Shown here in pieces: positions 40,830 to 49,510 of a stretch of DNA of 56,160 nt. The DNA is from a virus. The DNA is taken from the IMG/VR virus record IMGVR_UViG_3300047550_001246, positions 1 through 56,160 of that record; one strand, 5' to 3'. The stretch's first letter is position 1, and each line of letters begins with the position of its first letter. The notes under the pieces were generated by a model. The model did no database searches. It saw only the letters and a list, made by a program, of their open reading frames with translations, and was not told where the DNA came from. The position numbers and the translations under genes are program-made.

Positions 40830-43338
40830 GCCGAACGACATGGACGAAGCCAAGGAAGATCTTGGCGAGATGTTTGAACTTCCCGAGGAGATCTCGGAAG
40901 TAGAGGACACCGAGGACGGTGGAGCGATCGTTCGCTTTGGGGAAGAAGAAGACGAAGAGGAAGTAGAGCTAGAGTTTTACACAAACCTTGCTGAGACGCT
41001 TCCCGAAGGGGACATGGATGCGCTGGCCCAAGAGTTCTTGGGTTTGATTGCAAAGGACAAGGAAGCGCGGAAGAAGCGCGATGAGCAGTACGAAGAAGGA
41101 ATCCGACGCACGGGATTGGGCGATGATGCACCAGGCGGCGCTCAGTTTCAGGGCGCAAGTCGGGTCGTGCACCCCATGCTCACTGAAGTCTGCGTGGACT
41201 TCTCTGCCCGAGCTATTAAAGAGCTTTTCCCCGCCGAAGGCCCCGTCAAAGACCACATTGTCGGAGACATAACGGCGCAGAAGGTGGCGAAAGCCGAGCG
41301 CAAGAGCCAGTACATGAACTGGCAGTTGACGCAGCAGATGCCGGAATTCCGTGCGGAACTTGAGCAATTGCTCACGCAGGTTCCGCTCGGTGGTGCGCAA
41401 TATCTCAAACTAAGCTGGGACTCGGGCAAGCGCCGTCCGGTTCCGCTTTTCATCGGCATCGATGACATCTACCTGCCCTACGCGGCAACGAACTTTTATT
41501 CTTCTGAGCGTAAGACGCACGTTCAGTACGTGACGGAGATTGAGTATCTCCAGCGCGTGCGCTCGGGAATGTACCGGGATGTGGATCTAGCGCCGACAAC
41601 GGCGGACCCGGATGTTTCAAAGGCTGAGAAGGCCAACAACAAGATCGAAGGCCGCGATGACGGCGCGTATGACACGGATGGTCTGCGCACGATCTTTGAG
41701 ATCTACGCGATTACGGACATTGAAGAGAAGTACGGTTTAGCGCCGTACATCATTTCGGTCGATAAGACGACGGGTAAGGTGCTCTCGATCTACCGCAACT
41801 GGCAAGAGCAAGACGAAACGCTCGAAGAGATGCAGTGGATCATTGAGTTCCCGTTTGTTCCGTGGCGTGGTGCGTATCCGATTGGCATCCCGCAGATGAT
41901 TGGCGGTATTTCAGCGGCTGCGACTGGCGCGCTACGCGCGCTTCTTGACTCTGCGCACATTGCGAACTTCCCCGGAATGCTCAAGCTCAAGGGCGGACGC
42001 GAAGGCGGGCAGTCAGAGCGCATCGATCCGACCGAGGTGAAGGAGATCGAGGGCGGTGCGTTTAGCGATGACATCCGCAAGATTGCGATGCCGCTGCCGT
42101 TTAACCAGCCGTCCGAAACGCTCTTCCGCTTGCTCGGGTTTTTGGTTGAAGCGGGCAAGGGCGTCGTTCGCACGACGATGGAGAACATCTCCGACACGAA
42201 TACAAACATGCCGGTCGGTACGCAGCTGGCTCGAATTGAGCAGGGCATGATGGTCTTCAGTGCGATCCATGCGCGTCTGCACGACGCGATGGGTCGCACG
42301 TTGAAGGTGCTGCATCGCTTGAACTCCATGTACCTCGAGGATGAAGAGGTCAAGGAGGAGTTGGGCGAATTGGTGGTGCGTCGATCTGACTTTGAAGGTC
42401 CGATGGATGTTATCCCGGTATCTGACCCCAACATCTTTAGCGAAGCCCAGCGTTATGCGCAGGTTCAAGCGATTGCGCAGCGTGCAATTGCGCTTCCGCA
42501 GATCTATGACCTGCGTAAAGTTGAAGAGCGCATTCTGCATCAGTTGAAGATTCCGAATGCAAAGGATCTACTACTTCCTGCTCCGAAACCGAAGGAGATG
42601 AATGCCGTCAATGAAAACATTGCTGCAACGCTTGGGCGTCCAATATCGGCGTTCCCGGAACAGGATCATCTTGCGCACATCCAGGTCCACTTGGACTATC
42701 TCACTAGCCCCGTACTGGGTAGCAGTGTCCTCATGTCGGGGACATACGTTCCTGTCATTCTTAACCATCTCAAGGAACATATCGCTCTTTGGTATGCAAA
42801 TCATGTCTTTGAAGTCGCGTCTACTGCGGCGGGTCGGGATATCTCCGAGATACAGAAGTTCAACAGCACGGAAGTGAAGCAAAGCTTTGATCAGATGCTG
42901 GCTGCTGCATCGCAGCGTGTGGTGCCTGACGCTACACGCGCTTTTGGTGCGATTCCGCAAATCGTGCAGCAAGCGATGCAGGTCATGCAGCAGATGCAGG
43001 GCATGGGTCCGCAAGACCCGCGAGTGGCTGCGCTCATGGCGGAGACGCAGCGCAAAGCCGCTGCCGATCAGGGCAATCTTCAGATCAAGCAGGCCGAGCT
43101 TCAACTCGAAGCGCAGAAGACGCAGGTGGGCTCGCAAGAGCAGGCTGCGAAGATGCAGCAGGCTGCGCAACGCGAGGTGCTCAAGCAAGATCGCTTGGAT
43201 CAGCGTCAAGCCGCAGAGCTTCAGGTCAAGATGGTTACAAACCGCGAGGACAACGAAACCGCCAAAGAAATTGCAGCGGCAGAAGTTCTTACGGGCGAGA
43301 AGGTGGGTGTATCTACAGGAACGGGGATCAACCCGTAG
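40819..43338 (+). CDS. Portal protein (SU10-type)
   Basis: 839 aa, long for a portal, as in SU10-like phages. Acidic N-terminus (EDTEDGGAIVRFGEEEDEEE), then portal core segments FSARAIKELFPAEGPVKDHI, LTQVPLGGAQYLKLSW and GIPQMIGGISAAATGALRAL, and a Gln/Ala-rich coiled-coil C-terminus (~690-800). It makes the dodecameric channel at the capsid vertex. Next gene starts 9 bases after its stop. Confidence 0.9.
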   Translation: MASEPNDMDEAKEDLGEMFELPEEISEVEDTEDGGAIVRFGEEEDEEEVELEFYTNLAETLPEGDMDALAQEFLGLIAKDKEARKKRDEQYEEGIRRTGLGDDAPGGAQFQGASRVVHPMLTEVCVDFSARAIKELFPAEGPVKDHIVGDITAQKVAKAERKSQYMNWQLTQQMPEFRAELEQLLTQVPLGGAQYLKLSWDSGKRRPVPLFIGIDDIYLPYAATNFYSSERKTHVQYVTEIEYLQRVRSGMYRDVDLAPTTADPDVSKAEKANNKIEGRDDGAYDTDGLRTIFEIYAITDIEEKYGLAPYIISVDKTTGKVLSIYRNWQEQDETLEEMQWIIEFPFVPWRGAYPIGIPQMIGGISAAATGALRALLDSAHIANFPGMLKLKGGREGGQSERIDPTEVKEIEGGAFSDDIRKIAMPLPFNQPSETLFRLLGFLVEAGKGVVRTTMENISDTNTNMPVGTQLARIEQGMMVFSAIHARLHDAMGRTLKVLHRLNSMYLEDEEVKEELGELVVRRSDFEGPMDVIPVSDPNIFSEAQRYAQVQAIAQRAIALPQIYDLRKVEERILHQLKIPNAKDLLLPAPKPKEMNAVNENIAATLGRPISAFPEQDHLAHIQVHLDYLTSPVLGSSVLMSGTYVPVILNHLKEHIALWYANHVFEVASTAAGRDISEIQKFNSTEVKQSFDQMLAAASQRVVPDATRAFGAIPQIVQQAMQVMQQMQGMGPQDPRVAALMAETQRKAAADQGNLQIKQAELQLEAQKTQVGSQEQAAKMQQAAQREVLKQDRLDQRQAAELQVKMVTNREDNETAKEIAAAEVLTGEKVGVSTGTGINP

Positions 43339-43347
43339 AGGTGATTT

Positions 43348-43521
43348 ATGGCAAACGATTACATGAACCAGCACAAGATGATGGCCATGGGCATGGCTGT
43401 CAGCGGTCAGAAAATGGTCAACGGTGGCCCGAAGAAGGGCATGGTTGACCAGTCAAAGGGTGTCAAGGGCGACCCGAAAGCAACGCCCGCAATTATTAGC
43501 AAAGGTAAACAAAACGCATGA
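43348..43521 (+). CDS. Small Met/Lys-rich protein, 57 aa
   Basis: NQHKMMAMGMAVSGQKMVNG with VSGQKMVNGGPKKGMVDQSK. Basic; contains GGPKKG, a glycine motif like those in other virion proteins here. Start has GGTGATTT upstream; stop overlaps the next start as ATGA. Possibly a minor head protein. Confidence 0.6.
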   Translation: MANDYMNQHKMMAMGMAVSGQKMVNGGPKKGMVDQSKGVKGDPKATPAIISKGKQNA

Positions 43522-43715
43522 TTGAACGCATCATTGACGAATTGGAGTTGGCCAAGGCTCGCGTTGCACACGACGCGATGAAGCGGCAACTGGAAGGTAA
43601 GGATGCTTCGTTTGAATATGGCAAGGCAGTGGGCACTTACGCCGGGTTGCAGGCCGCATTGAGTTACATTGATCGTCTTCTAAAACAGAATGAAGACGAA
43701 GAAGAGGAGTTCTAA
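43518..43715 (+). CDS. Small helical protein, 65 aa
   Basis: IIDELELAKARVAHDAMKRQ and SYIDRLLKQNEDEEEEF; likely helical with an acidic C-terminus. Similar small proteins lie between portal and scaffold genes in other phages. ATGA overlap with the previous gene. Confidence 0.65.
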   Translation: MIERIIDELELAKARVAHDAMKRQLEGKDASFEYGKAVGTYAGLQAALSYIDRLLKQNEDEEEEF

Positions 43716-44114
43716 ATGTCAGCATTGGATGAGGCTTTTCCTAGTGTAGAGCCGGGTTTGGTTCCGTTTGGATCGCGAGTGCTAGTACAGATTCGCTCGG
43801 CAAAGAAGACTTCTGCGGGTGGCATTATTCTGCATACCGAAACTCGTGAGACAGAGATCTGGAATACCCAGATCGCGAAGGTGGTCACCCTTGGACCGTT
43901 GGCGTTCAAGAACCGCAATACGATGGAATCATGGCCGGAAGGTAATTGGTGCAAACCGGGCGATTTTGTCCGAGTACCAAAGTACGGCGGAGATCGTTGG
44001 AAGGTGCCGTATGGCAATGACGGGGAAGAAGAAGCCCTGTTTGTAATCTTCAACGATTTGGACATCGTCGGTGGCGTAGTGGGCGATCCGCTAGCCATCA
44101 AAGCGTTTATCTGA
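43716..44114 (+). CDS. GroES-like co-chaperonin
   Basis: 132 aa. VPFGSRVLVQIRSAKKTSAG and GGIILHTETRE are the beta strand and mobile loop of GroES (GG-I-hydrophobic-L). AKVVTLGPLAF, PEGNWCKPGDFVRVPKYGGD and the end FNDLDIVGGV fit the 10-kDa chaperonin fold with an insert. Phage GroES proteins (as T4 gp31) work with host GroEL to fold the capsid protein, and this gene sits in the capsid cluster, right after the GAGGAG site. Confidence 0.85.
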   Translation: MSALDEAFPSVEPGLVPFGSRVLVQIRSAKKTSAGGIILHTETRETEIWNTQIAKVVTLGPLAFKNRNTMESWPEGNWCKPGDFVRVPKYGGDRWKVPYGNDGEEEALFVIFNDLDIVGGVVGDPLAIKAFI

Positions 44115-44122
44115 GGTGACCT

Positions 44123-45157
44123 ATGGCAGAGAAAAACATCCTGTCGGAAGACGACAACCAAGAGGCTGAAGAATATGTGGCAGTTGAAACCCCTCTTACA
44201 GAAGGCGAAGACCAAGCTGGAGAGTCTGCTGAAGAGGCTGCGGAAGGCTCCGATGATGGAGACGATGGAATATCCGCCAGCGCAGACTCCGAAGAAGATG
44301 CGCGTCTCTCGGAAGAAGACAGCGACGAAGAGTCGTCGCAAAAGTCAAAAAAGCAATTAACTCCTGAAGAAAAGCGCGCTCAGCGACAGAACCGAAAGTT
44401 CCGCCGCCGTGCTGCGATCGAGCACAAAGAGCGCGAGTTGGCGTTCCTGCGTGCTGAGAACGAGGAGTTTAAGCGTCGCTTGTCGATGGTTGAGCAGCAG
44501 ACGAGCAAGTTCAATGTTAGCGCAGTAGATCAGAAGCTGAACGAAGCATTGAACGAGGCTCAACTTGCTGAGCGCATCATGGCAAAGGCGATTGAGCAGG
44601 GTCAGGGCGAAGATGCTACGAAGGCGCTTCAAATCCGTGATCAGGCGCTCGATCGCGCGCGTCAACTACGGGCTGCGAAGGAAGAGGCTGAAAAGCCGGT
44701 TCCGCAATCAAAGCCTGGTAAAGATCCCCGCGTGGCGGCGTATGCAAAGGAGTGGATCGAAGCCAACAATTGGTACGACCCATCCGGTCGGGATGAAGAC
44801 TCTGCAATCGTAAAGATTATTGACCAGCGCCTGGCTGCGGAAGGTTATAACCCCGCATCTGAGGACTACTGGATTGAACTAGATAACAGAGTATCGCGCC
44901 GTCTGCCCCATCGTTATCAAGAGGATGCCAGCATGGCAGAAGTTGAAAGGCCAGCCGCTAAGGCTGCGCCGACCCGTAAGGGTCCCCCGGTGGGAGGAAA
45001 GCGCGAATATGCGCCGCCGTCCACTCGAAAAGAGGTGTATATCAGCCCCGAACGCAAACAAGCACTTGTTGATGCAGGAGTCTGGGACAACCCAGAGTTG
45101 CGTCAGAAGTACATTAAGCGTTATGCTGAATACGATCGTAATTCTTCTTCTCGCTAA
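44123..45157 (+). CDS. Scaffolding protein
   Basis: 344 aa. First 90 residues are acidic (EDDNQEAEEYVAVETPLTEG), then a long basic coiled coil (RKFRRRAAIEHKERELAFLR; ENEEFKRRLSMVEQQTSKF) and a less-structured end with AAPTRKGPPVGGKREYAPPS. This acidic then coiled layout just before the capsid gene is typical of scaffold proteins. Confidence 0.8.
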   Translation: MAEKNILSEDDNQEAEEYVAVETPLTEGEDQAGESAEEAAEGSDDGDDGISASADSEEDARLSEEDSDEESSQKSKKQLTPEEKRAQRQNRKFRRRAAIEHKERELAFLRAENEEFKRRLSMVEQQTSKFNVSAVDQKLNEALNEAQLAERIMAKAIEQGQGEDATKALQIRDQALDRARQLRAAKEEAEKPVPQSKPGKDPRVAAYAKEWIEANNWYDPSGRDEDSAIVKIIDQRLAAEGYNPASEDYWIELDNRVSRRLPHRYQEDASMAEVERPAAKAAPTRKGPPVGGKREYAPPSTRKEVYISPERKQALVDAGVWDNPELRQKYIKRYAEYDRNSSSR

Positions 45158-45175
45158 ACAAGGGAGCGAGTTACT

Positions 45176-45712
45176 ATGAGCGACGAAAGACTGAAGAAAG
45201 TACTTAACGAAGGGCGTGAGAATCGGCTTGCGTATGATCGCGCAGCAACTGAGAGCCGTGAGCTGTCAGACGATGCCCGTGTTGAGATGTTTCGGCAGCA
45301 GTTTATTCAGGCCGCGTTGCCTGATTTGCCAAAAATTCCGGGTTACCACACTTGCTGGTTGACCACCACGAACCCTAGAGATTCGATCCAGTCTCGCATT
45401 CGGCTAGGTTATGAGCCGATTAAACCCGAAGAGGTTCCCGGTTGGGAATACGTCTCGATTAAGACTGGCGAATGGGCAGGTTTCGTTGGAGTCAACGAGA
45501 TGCTGGCGTTTAAGCTTCCCATGTCGCTGTACAAAAAGTACATGCAGGCGGTGCACTACGATGCCCCCAATGAGGAAGAAGCGCGGCTGATTGGTGCGAA
45601 TGAGCGCATGCGAGAGCAGGCTGAACGCGCCGGTTCAAGTTTGGTCGAGGGTGATGGCATGTCGGCAATTCGGGAATCCGCTAAGGTACGCGCACCAAAT
45701 GAGTGGGCGTAA
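45176..45712 (+). CDS. Conserved phage head-region protein, 178 aa
   Basis: PKIPGYHTCWLTTTNPRDSI, SRIRLGYEPIKPEEVPGWEY and MSLYKKYMQAVHYDAPNEEE are characteristic of a family found between scaffold and capsid genes. C-terminus carries IGANERMREQAERAG. Perhaps a head minor protein; no enzymatic motif. 18 bases after the scaffold. Confidence 0.65.
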   Translation: MSDERLKKVLNEGRENRLAYDRAATESRELSDDARVEMFRQQFIQAALPDLPKIPGYHTCWLTTTNPRDSIQSRIRLGYEPIKPEEVPGWEYVSIKTGEWAGFVGVNEMLAFKLPMSLYKKYMQAVHYDAPNEEEARLIGANERMREQAERAGSSLVEGDGMSAIRESAKVRAPNEWA

Positions 45713-45742
45713 TTAGCAATTACGTTTTGTGAGGATTTAATT

Positions 45743-46303
45743 ATGCCTTCGACCAGTGCAGCTTTTGGCCTGCGTCCGGCTTTTCATCCGAGCGGGGTTG
45801 TTCGCCCTGTCGCGATGACTATTGAGTCGGGCTACAACGCCAATATTCTCCAGTTCCAGCCAGTCCTGATTAGTGCCACGGGCAACATTCAGGCTGCTGG
45901 TGCCAGTACTCCCTTCGTGGGTTCGTTCATGGGTGTCGAGTTCACCGATACCGATGGTCGCCGCCGCGTGAGCAACAAGTGGACCGCCGGAACTTCGGCT
46001 ACGGACATTGTTGCTTATGTGACGACCGATCCGGCTATCGTGTACGAGATCCAATCGGACGCGACCTTGACGCTTGCGGATATTGGTTCTCAGATGGACT
46101 TTGACAGTGTTACCGCTGGTAGCACGACGACTGGCCTCTCTGCGGCCATGTTGGACGTTGCTTCCAAGACCACCTCGGGCAACGCTCTTTGCCGTGTTGT
46201 TAACCTCCAGCCGGATGTCAACAACGCTTGGGGCGACGCTTTCGTCGTTGTTCAAGTCCAGATCAGCGAGCACCAGTTTGTCGCTGACCGTGCAGCCATT
46301 TAA
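45743..46303 (+). CDS. Head decoration-like protein
   Basis: 186 aa, beta-rich and Thr/Ser/Ala rich (FGLRPAFHPSGVVRPVAMTI; TLTLADIGSQMDFDSVTAGS; TTGLSAAMLDVASKTTSGNA). Placed directly before the major capsid gene, where decoration or head-stabilising proteins are usual. TTAAGGAGG follows its stop for the capsid gene. Confidence 0.7.
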   Translation: MPSTSAAFGLRPAFHPSGVVRPVAMTIESGYNANILQFQPVLISATGNIQAAGASTPFVGSFMGVEFTDTDGRRRVSNKWTAGTSATDIVAYVTTDPAIVYEIQSDATLTLADIGSQMDFDSVTAGSTTTGLSAAMLDVASKTTSGNALCRVVNLQPDVNNAWGDAFVVVQVQISEHQFVADRAAI

Positions 46304-46316
46304 GGAGGACTAGAAC

Positions 46317-47231
46317 ATGGCAGTCCCAATGCGTAGTACTGACTTTCGTTCCATCGTTGAGCCTATTCTTAACGAGGCTTTCGATGGCATTTATGACCAG
46401 CGTGCTGACGAGTGGAAGCAAGTATTCGTCCAGCAGCAGGGCATTCCCCGCAACTACCACGAAGAGCCGGTTCTGTACGGATTCGGCGCTGCTCCGGAAC
46501 TTCCGGACGGCACCCCGGTCACGTATGACGCTGGCGGCGTGCTCTTCTTGCAGCGTTACGTCTACAAGGTCTACGGCCTTGCATTCGCGCTCACGAAGGT
46601 ACTCGTGGAAGACGGTGACCACATCCGTATCGGCCAGACCTACGCCAAGCACTTGGCGCAGTCGCTGATCGAAACGAAGGAAACCCTCGGCGCTAACATC
46701 CTTAACCGCGCTTTCACCTCCGGCTACAACGGCGGTGACGGTGTGACGCTTGTTGCGACGAACCACCCGATTGCTACGGGTACGTTCAGCAACCAGCTCA
46801 CGACCCCGGCGAACCTGTCCCAGACCTCGCTTGAGCAGATCCTCATTCAGATCCGCAACGCTGTTGACAACAACGGCAAGCGCATCCGTTTGAACCCGGA
46901 GAAGCTCGTTGTGTCGCCGTCGAACGTGTTCCAAGCGGAAGTGCTCCTCAAGAGCGTTCTCCGTACTGGCACGGCTGACAACGACATCAACCCGGTGAAG
47001 TCGATGGGCCTTCTCGCTGGCGGTCAGGCCAACCTGTCGCGTTTGACCTCGACCACCGCTTGGTGGGTGAAGACGGACGCGCCGGAAGGTCTGAAGCTGA
47101 TGATGCGTCGTGGCCTTGAGAAGAGCATGGAAGGTGACTTCGAAACCGACTCCACGCGCTTCAAGAGCACGGAGCGTTATGCGTTCGGATGGACCGATCC
47201 ACGCACCGTGTTCGGCACACCTGGCGTGTGA
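46317..47231 (+). CDS. Major capsid protein
   Basis: 304 aa. GIPRNYHEEPVLYGFGAAPE, VTYDAGGVLFLQRYVYKVYG, TKVLVEDGDHIRIGQTYAKH and RLNPEKLVVSPSNVFQAEVL, with SLAGGQANLSR-like and KTDAPEGLKLMMRRGLEKSM C-terminal segments match HK97-fold gpT-like capsid proteins of phages with SU10-like portals. AAGGAGG lies upstream. High G+C in the third codon position compared with neighbours fits strong expression. Followed by a strong terminator. Confidence 0.9.
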   Translation: MAVPMRSTDFRSIVEPILNEAFDGIYDQRADEWKQVFVQQQGIPRNYHEEPVLYGFGAAPELPDGTPVTYDAGGVLFLQRYVYKVYGLAFALTKVLVEDGDHIRIGQTYAKHLAQSLIETKETLGANILNRAFTSGYNGGDGVTLVATNHPIATGTFSNQLTTPANLSQTSLEQILIQIRNAVDNNGKRIRLNPEKLVVSPSNVFQAEVLLKSVLRTGTADNDINPVKSMGLLAGGQANLSRLTSTTAWWVKTDAPEGLKLMMRRGLEKSMEGDFETDSTRFKSTERYAFGWTDPRTVFGTPGV

Positions 47232-47264
47232 CCCGCTTACGCGGAACAGTCCAAAAGACTGGAG

Positions 47265-47293
47265 AGAGGGGGCTTCGGCCCCCTTTCTTTTTG
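47265..47293 (+). terminator. UUCG-tetraloop terminator after the capsid gene
   Basis: AGGGGGC (47267-47273), TTCG loop, GCCCCCT (47278-47284), then a T-rich run TTTCTTTTT. Typical strong rho-independent terminator. Confidence 0.9.
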
Positions 47294-47294
47294 C

Positions 47295-47322
47295 TTGACG
47301 GCGCTATAGAAAAGCCTAAACT
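47295..47322 (+). promoter_or_regulatory. Promoter for the small head-fibre gene
   Basis: TTGACG (47295-47300), 16-base spacer, TAAACT (47317-47322). It directly follows the capsid terminator and precedes a 90-base leader with an ATGCAC/GTGCAT inverted repeat (47372-47377, 47395-47400). Confidence 0.55.
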
Positions 47323-47411
47323 AGAAAATAGGACTAGGTGTAACCAGCCCATCTGACCGGCCTAGCGGACGATGCACAGACAGGTGGGCGACTCGTGCAT
47401 GAGGTGATGCA

Positions 47412-47648
47412 ATGGCTAATACAACTTTTACCGGCCCGGTTAATTCGCTTAACGGATTTTCGGGCACTATTCTCACCGTTGCTTCGGCCACGGTAACCAA
47501 TCTTGTTTGCACTTCGCTGACGATTGGCTCGACCAAGCTGACCACGGGTTCAGTTTCGGGCACGATTGCTGATCAAGCGGGTCGCATCCCGGTGTTGATA
47601 GGAAGCACCACACGTTACATCGCTCTGTACAGCAGCCTGACTCCGTAA
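47412..47648 (+). CDS. Small fibre-like head protein, 78 aa
   Basis: MANTTFTGPVNSLNGFSGTI followed by LTVASATVTNLVCTSLTIGS, the same strand pattern as in the large fibre at 52494-55151. GTGSVSGTIADQAGRIPVLI-type end. It is flanked by a promoter and two terminators, so it is an independently expressed gene. Probably a decoration or head-fibre unit. Confidence 0.7.
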   Translation: MANTTFTGPVNSLNGFSGTILTVASATVTNLVCTSLTIGSTKLTTGSVSGTIADQAGRIPVLIGSTTRYIALYSSLTP

Positions 47649-47655
47649 ATTCGCT

Positions 47656-47676
47656 GGGGGGGCTTCGGCCCCCTTT
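47656..47676 (+). terminator. UUCG-tetraloop terminator after the small fibre gene
   Basis: GGGGGC (47658-47663), TTCG, GCCCCC (47668-47673), followed by TTTGCTTG. Its core is identical over 20 bases to the terminator at 47265. Confidence 0.85.
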
Positions 47677-47702
47677 GCTTGTGATTGTGAGGGAAAGCAA
47701 CC

Positions 47703-48332
47703 ATGCGTCCTATTAGTTTTACAAGATCACAGCCTACAGCGAACATTGCGAGCATCGTCACGGCTCAATCTTTGAGTGTGTCGGGTGCAATTACGCTGGA
47801 TGGTGCGTTGGTATCTAACGGTGTGGCTACGCTAACGGTGCCTGCGGTGCTGATTGCGTACAGCCAAGCCTCTTCCACAATTAACTTTGTGGTGACGGGT
47901 ACGGGTCCTGCGGGCCAGTCTCAAGTTGAGACGCTTGCGGTAACGGCGTCGGGCAACCTTACGGGTTCGTTGTCGTTTGCGACAGTGACCAGCATTGTTT
48001 CTGATTCCGCCGCAGCTTCGACCATTAGCATCGGAAACGGTGTGCCAGGTTACACAGCTTGGATTCCGCTCGACATCTACACGCCGAATCAGGTCACGAA
48101 CATTTCCGCAAAGAAGAGCGGAACCGTGAACTACTCGGTTGAGTACACGAACGAAGATCCGTTTAACACGAGCATCCAGCAACTGGCGGTGCCGCATCCA
48201 AACGCGAGTCTGACAAACTCAACGTCTGATGAGACGCAGTTCACGACCACGTTGATGCGTGCGGTGCGACTGAAGATCAACTCAGGCGACGGGTCTGTGC
48301 GATTTACGATCGTGCAGCAGTCCACGAAGTAA
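47703..48332 (+). CDS. Virion structural protein, beta-rich, 209 aa
   Basis: Beta strands throughout with Thr/Ser/Ala content (TAQSLSVSGAITLDGALVSN; IAYSQASSTINFVVTGTGPA; SVEYTNEDPFNTSIQQLAVP). It lies downstream of the capsid genes in the usual place of head-completion or surface proteins. GAGGGAAAG precedes its start. Confidence 0.65.
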   Translation: MRPISFTRSQPTANIASIVTAQSLSVSGAITLDGALVSNGVATLTVPAVLIAYSQASSTINFVVTGTGPAGQSQVETLAVTASGNLTGSLSFATVTSIVSDSAAASTISIGNGVPGYTAWIPLDIYTPNQVTNISAKKSGTVNYSVEYTNEDPFNTSIQQLAVPHPNASLTNSTSDETQFTTTLMRAVRLKINSGDGSVRFTIVQQSTK

Positions 48333-48335
48333 GTC

Positions 48336-49031
48336 ATGGCTAACGTCAAGATTACGGACCTTACAGCGGCGACAGCTCTGGGTGGTACGGAGCTGTTTGA
48401 GTGCGTGCAGGCGGCGACTTCGGTCAAAGCCTCTGCGACTCAGATTAAAACGTATGTGGGCAATTCGCTCAACATTACGGGCGGGGTCTTGGGGTCGGTC
48501 ACGATCAGCAACGGCGTAGGTAACTTTAGCTCGCTTGCAATTACGGCGGGTGCAATCCCGTTTAATGCAATTACTAACATTTCTGTTGGCCAATTTGAAT
48601 CTCACATTGATCAAACGGCTGCGTCGGCTAACGTCGCTACCATTGTTCAAATGAATAATGCAGCGGGATTTAACTCTGGAATCACGATCGCTTCCAGTAC
48701 AAACATCACGGTAGCTGCGACAGGAATTTACTCCATCAACGCCAGTCTTCAGTTTGCAAACTCTGATACTACCAACCATACCTCTACTTTCTGGTTTAGA
48801 AAGGACGGGACGAACATTCCAAATTCTGCATCTATTATTTCTGTTCCAAAAGTAGCAGATGGCGGCAAAACATTGGGTCAAGTGACTATTTTTGACTCAA
48901 TAACTGTTAGCAGTTACATACAGTTGGTTTGGTCTGTAAGTAACACAGCTATTACTTTGGATTATTCGTCTGCAACTGCAACTGCGCCGGAAGTTCCCTC
49001 TGTGATCTTTAACATACAGAGAATTAAGTGA
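48336..49031 (+). CDS. Fibre-like protein with C-terminal jelly-roll type domain
   Basis: 231 aa. N-terminal ANVKITDLTAATALGGTELF is a common short attachment motif of head/tail fibres. The C-terminal half (ITVAATGIYSINASLQFANS; STFWFRKDGTNIPNSASIIS; FDSITVSSYIQLVWSVSNTA) resembles TNF-like jelly rolls in phage fibres. It should be a surface protein. Overlaps the next gene (GTGATG). Confidence 0.7.
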   Translation: MANVKITDLTAATALGGTELFECVQAATSVKASATQIKTYVGNSLNITGGVLGSVTISNGVGNFSSLAITAGAIPFNAITNISVGQFESHIDQTAASANVATIVQMNNAAGFNSGITIASSTNITVAATGIYSINASLQFANSDTTNHTSTFWFRKDGTNIPNSASIISVPKVADGGKTLGQVTIFDSITVSSYIQLVWSVSNTAITLDYSSATATAPEVPSVIFNIQRIK

Positions 49032-49345
49032 TGAACTGCAAAGGCGACTGGTCAGAGTGGAAGCAGTTTGCCAAAGGCGGTGGGGCGTTTAAGAGTCCCG
49101 CTTGGCAGCGTAAGGCTGGGAAAAATCCGGAAGGCGGGCTAAACGAAGCGGGGCGACGTAGCGCAAAGCGCGAGGGGATGAACTTGAAGCCGCCTGTGAG
49201 TGCGAGCCAAGCGAAGAAGTCCCCGAAGGCAGCGGCACGGCGTCGATCGTTCTGCGCAAGAATGTCTGGGATGCCTGGTCCGATGAAAGATGAAAAAGGC
49301 AGGCCAACGCGGAAGGCACTTTCGTTGAGAAAGTGGGATTGTTAA
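49031..49345 (+). CDS. DUF6321-like protein, 104 aa
   Basis: SPAWQRKAGKNPEGGLNEAG, SAKREGMNLKPPVSASQAKK and MPGPMKDEKGRPTRKALSLR match the DUF6321 pattern. Small, basic. A GTG at 49028 is one codon upstream. Function unknown; it is a usual neighbour of structural genes. Confidence 0.8.
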   Translation: MNCKGDWSEWKQFAKGGGAFKSPAWQRKAGKNPEGGLNEAGRRSAKREGMNLKPPVSASQAKKSPKAAARRRSFCARMSGMPGPMKDEKGRPTRKALSLRKWDC

Positions 49346-49510
49346 ATGGGTGATTACAAGCGTCAGCATCAAATGCCTGCAAGGTATTTTGAGAGTTGGG
49401 CTAGAGATGATCAGTACGTGGAGCGCGGGCAGCGGTTCAAACCGAAGAAGCGCAAGGCAAAGGAATTAGACGATCGCCGTTATCGGCGGGAGCAAGAAAA
49501 TGGGCGTTAA
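49346..49510 (+). CDS. Small basic protein, 54 aa
   Basis: [20 protein letters not shown] then [20 protein letters not shown]. Starts right after the previous TAA and overlaps the next gene by 11 bases. No family recognised. Confidence 0.6.
   Translation: MGDYKRQHQMPARYFESWARDDQYVERGQRFKPKKRKAKELDDRRYRREQENGR

Noticed and set aside
42571-43374. 267-aa leftward ORF under the portal gene
   Set aside because: Reverse shadow of the Gln/Ala-rich portal C-terminus; Leu/His-rich and no start signal.
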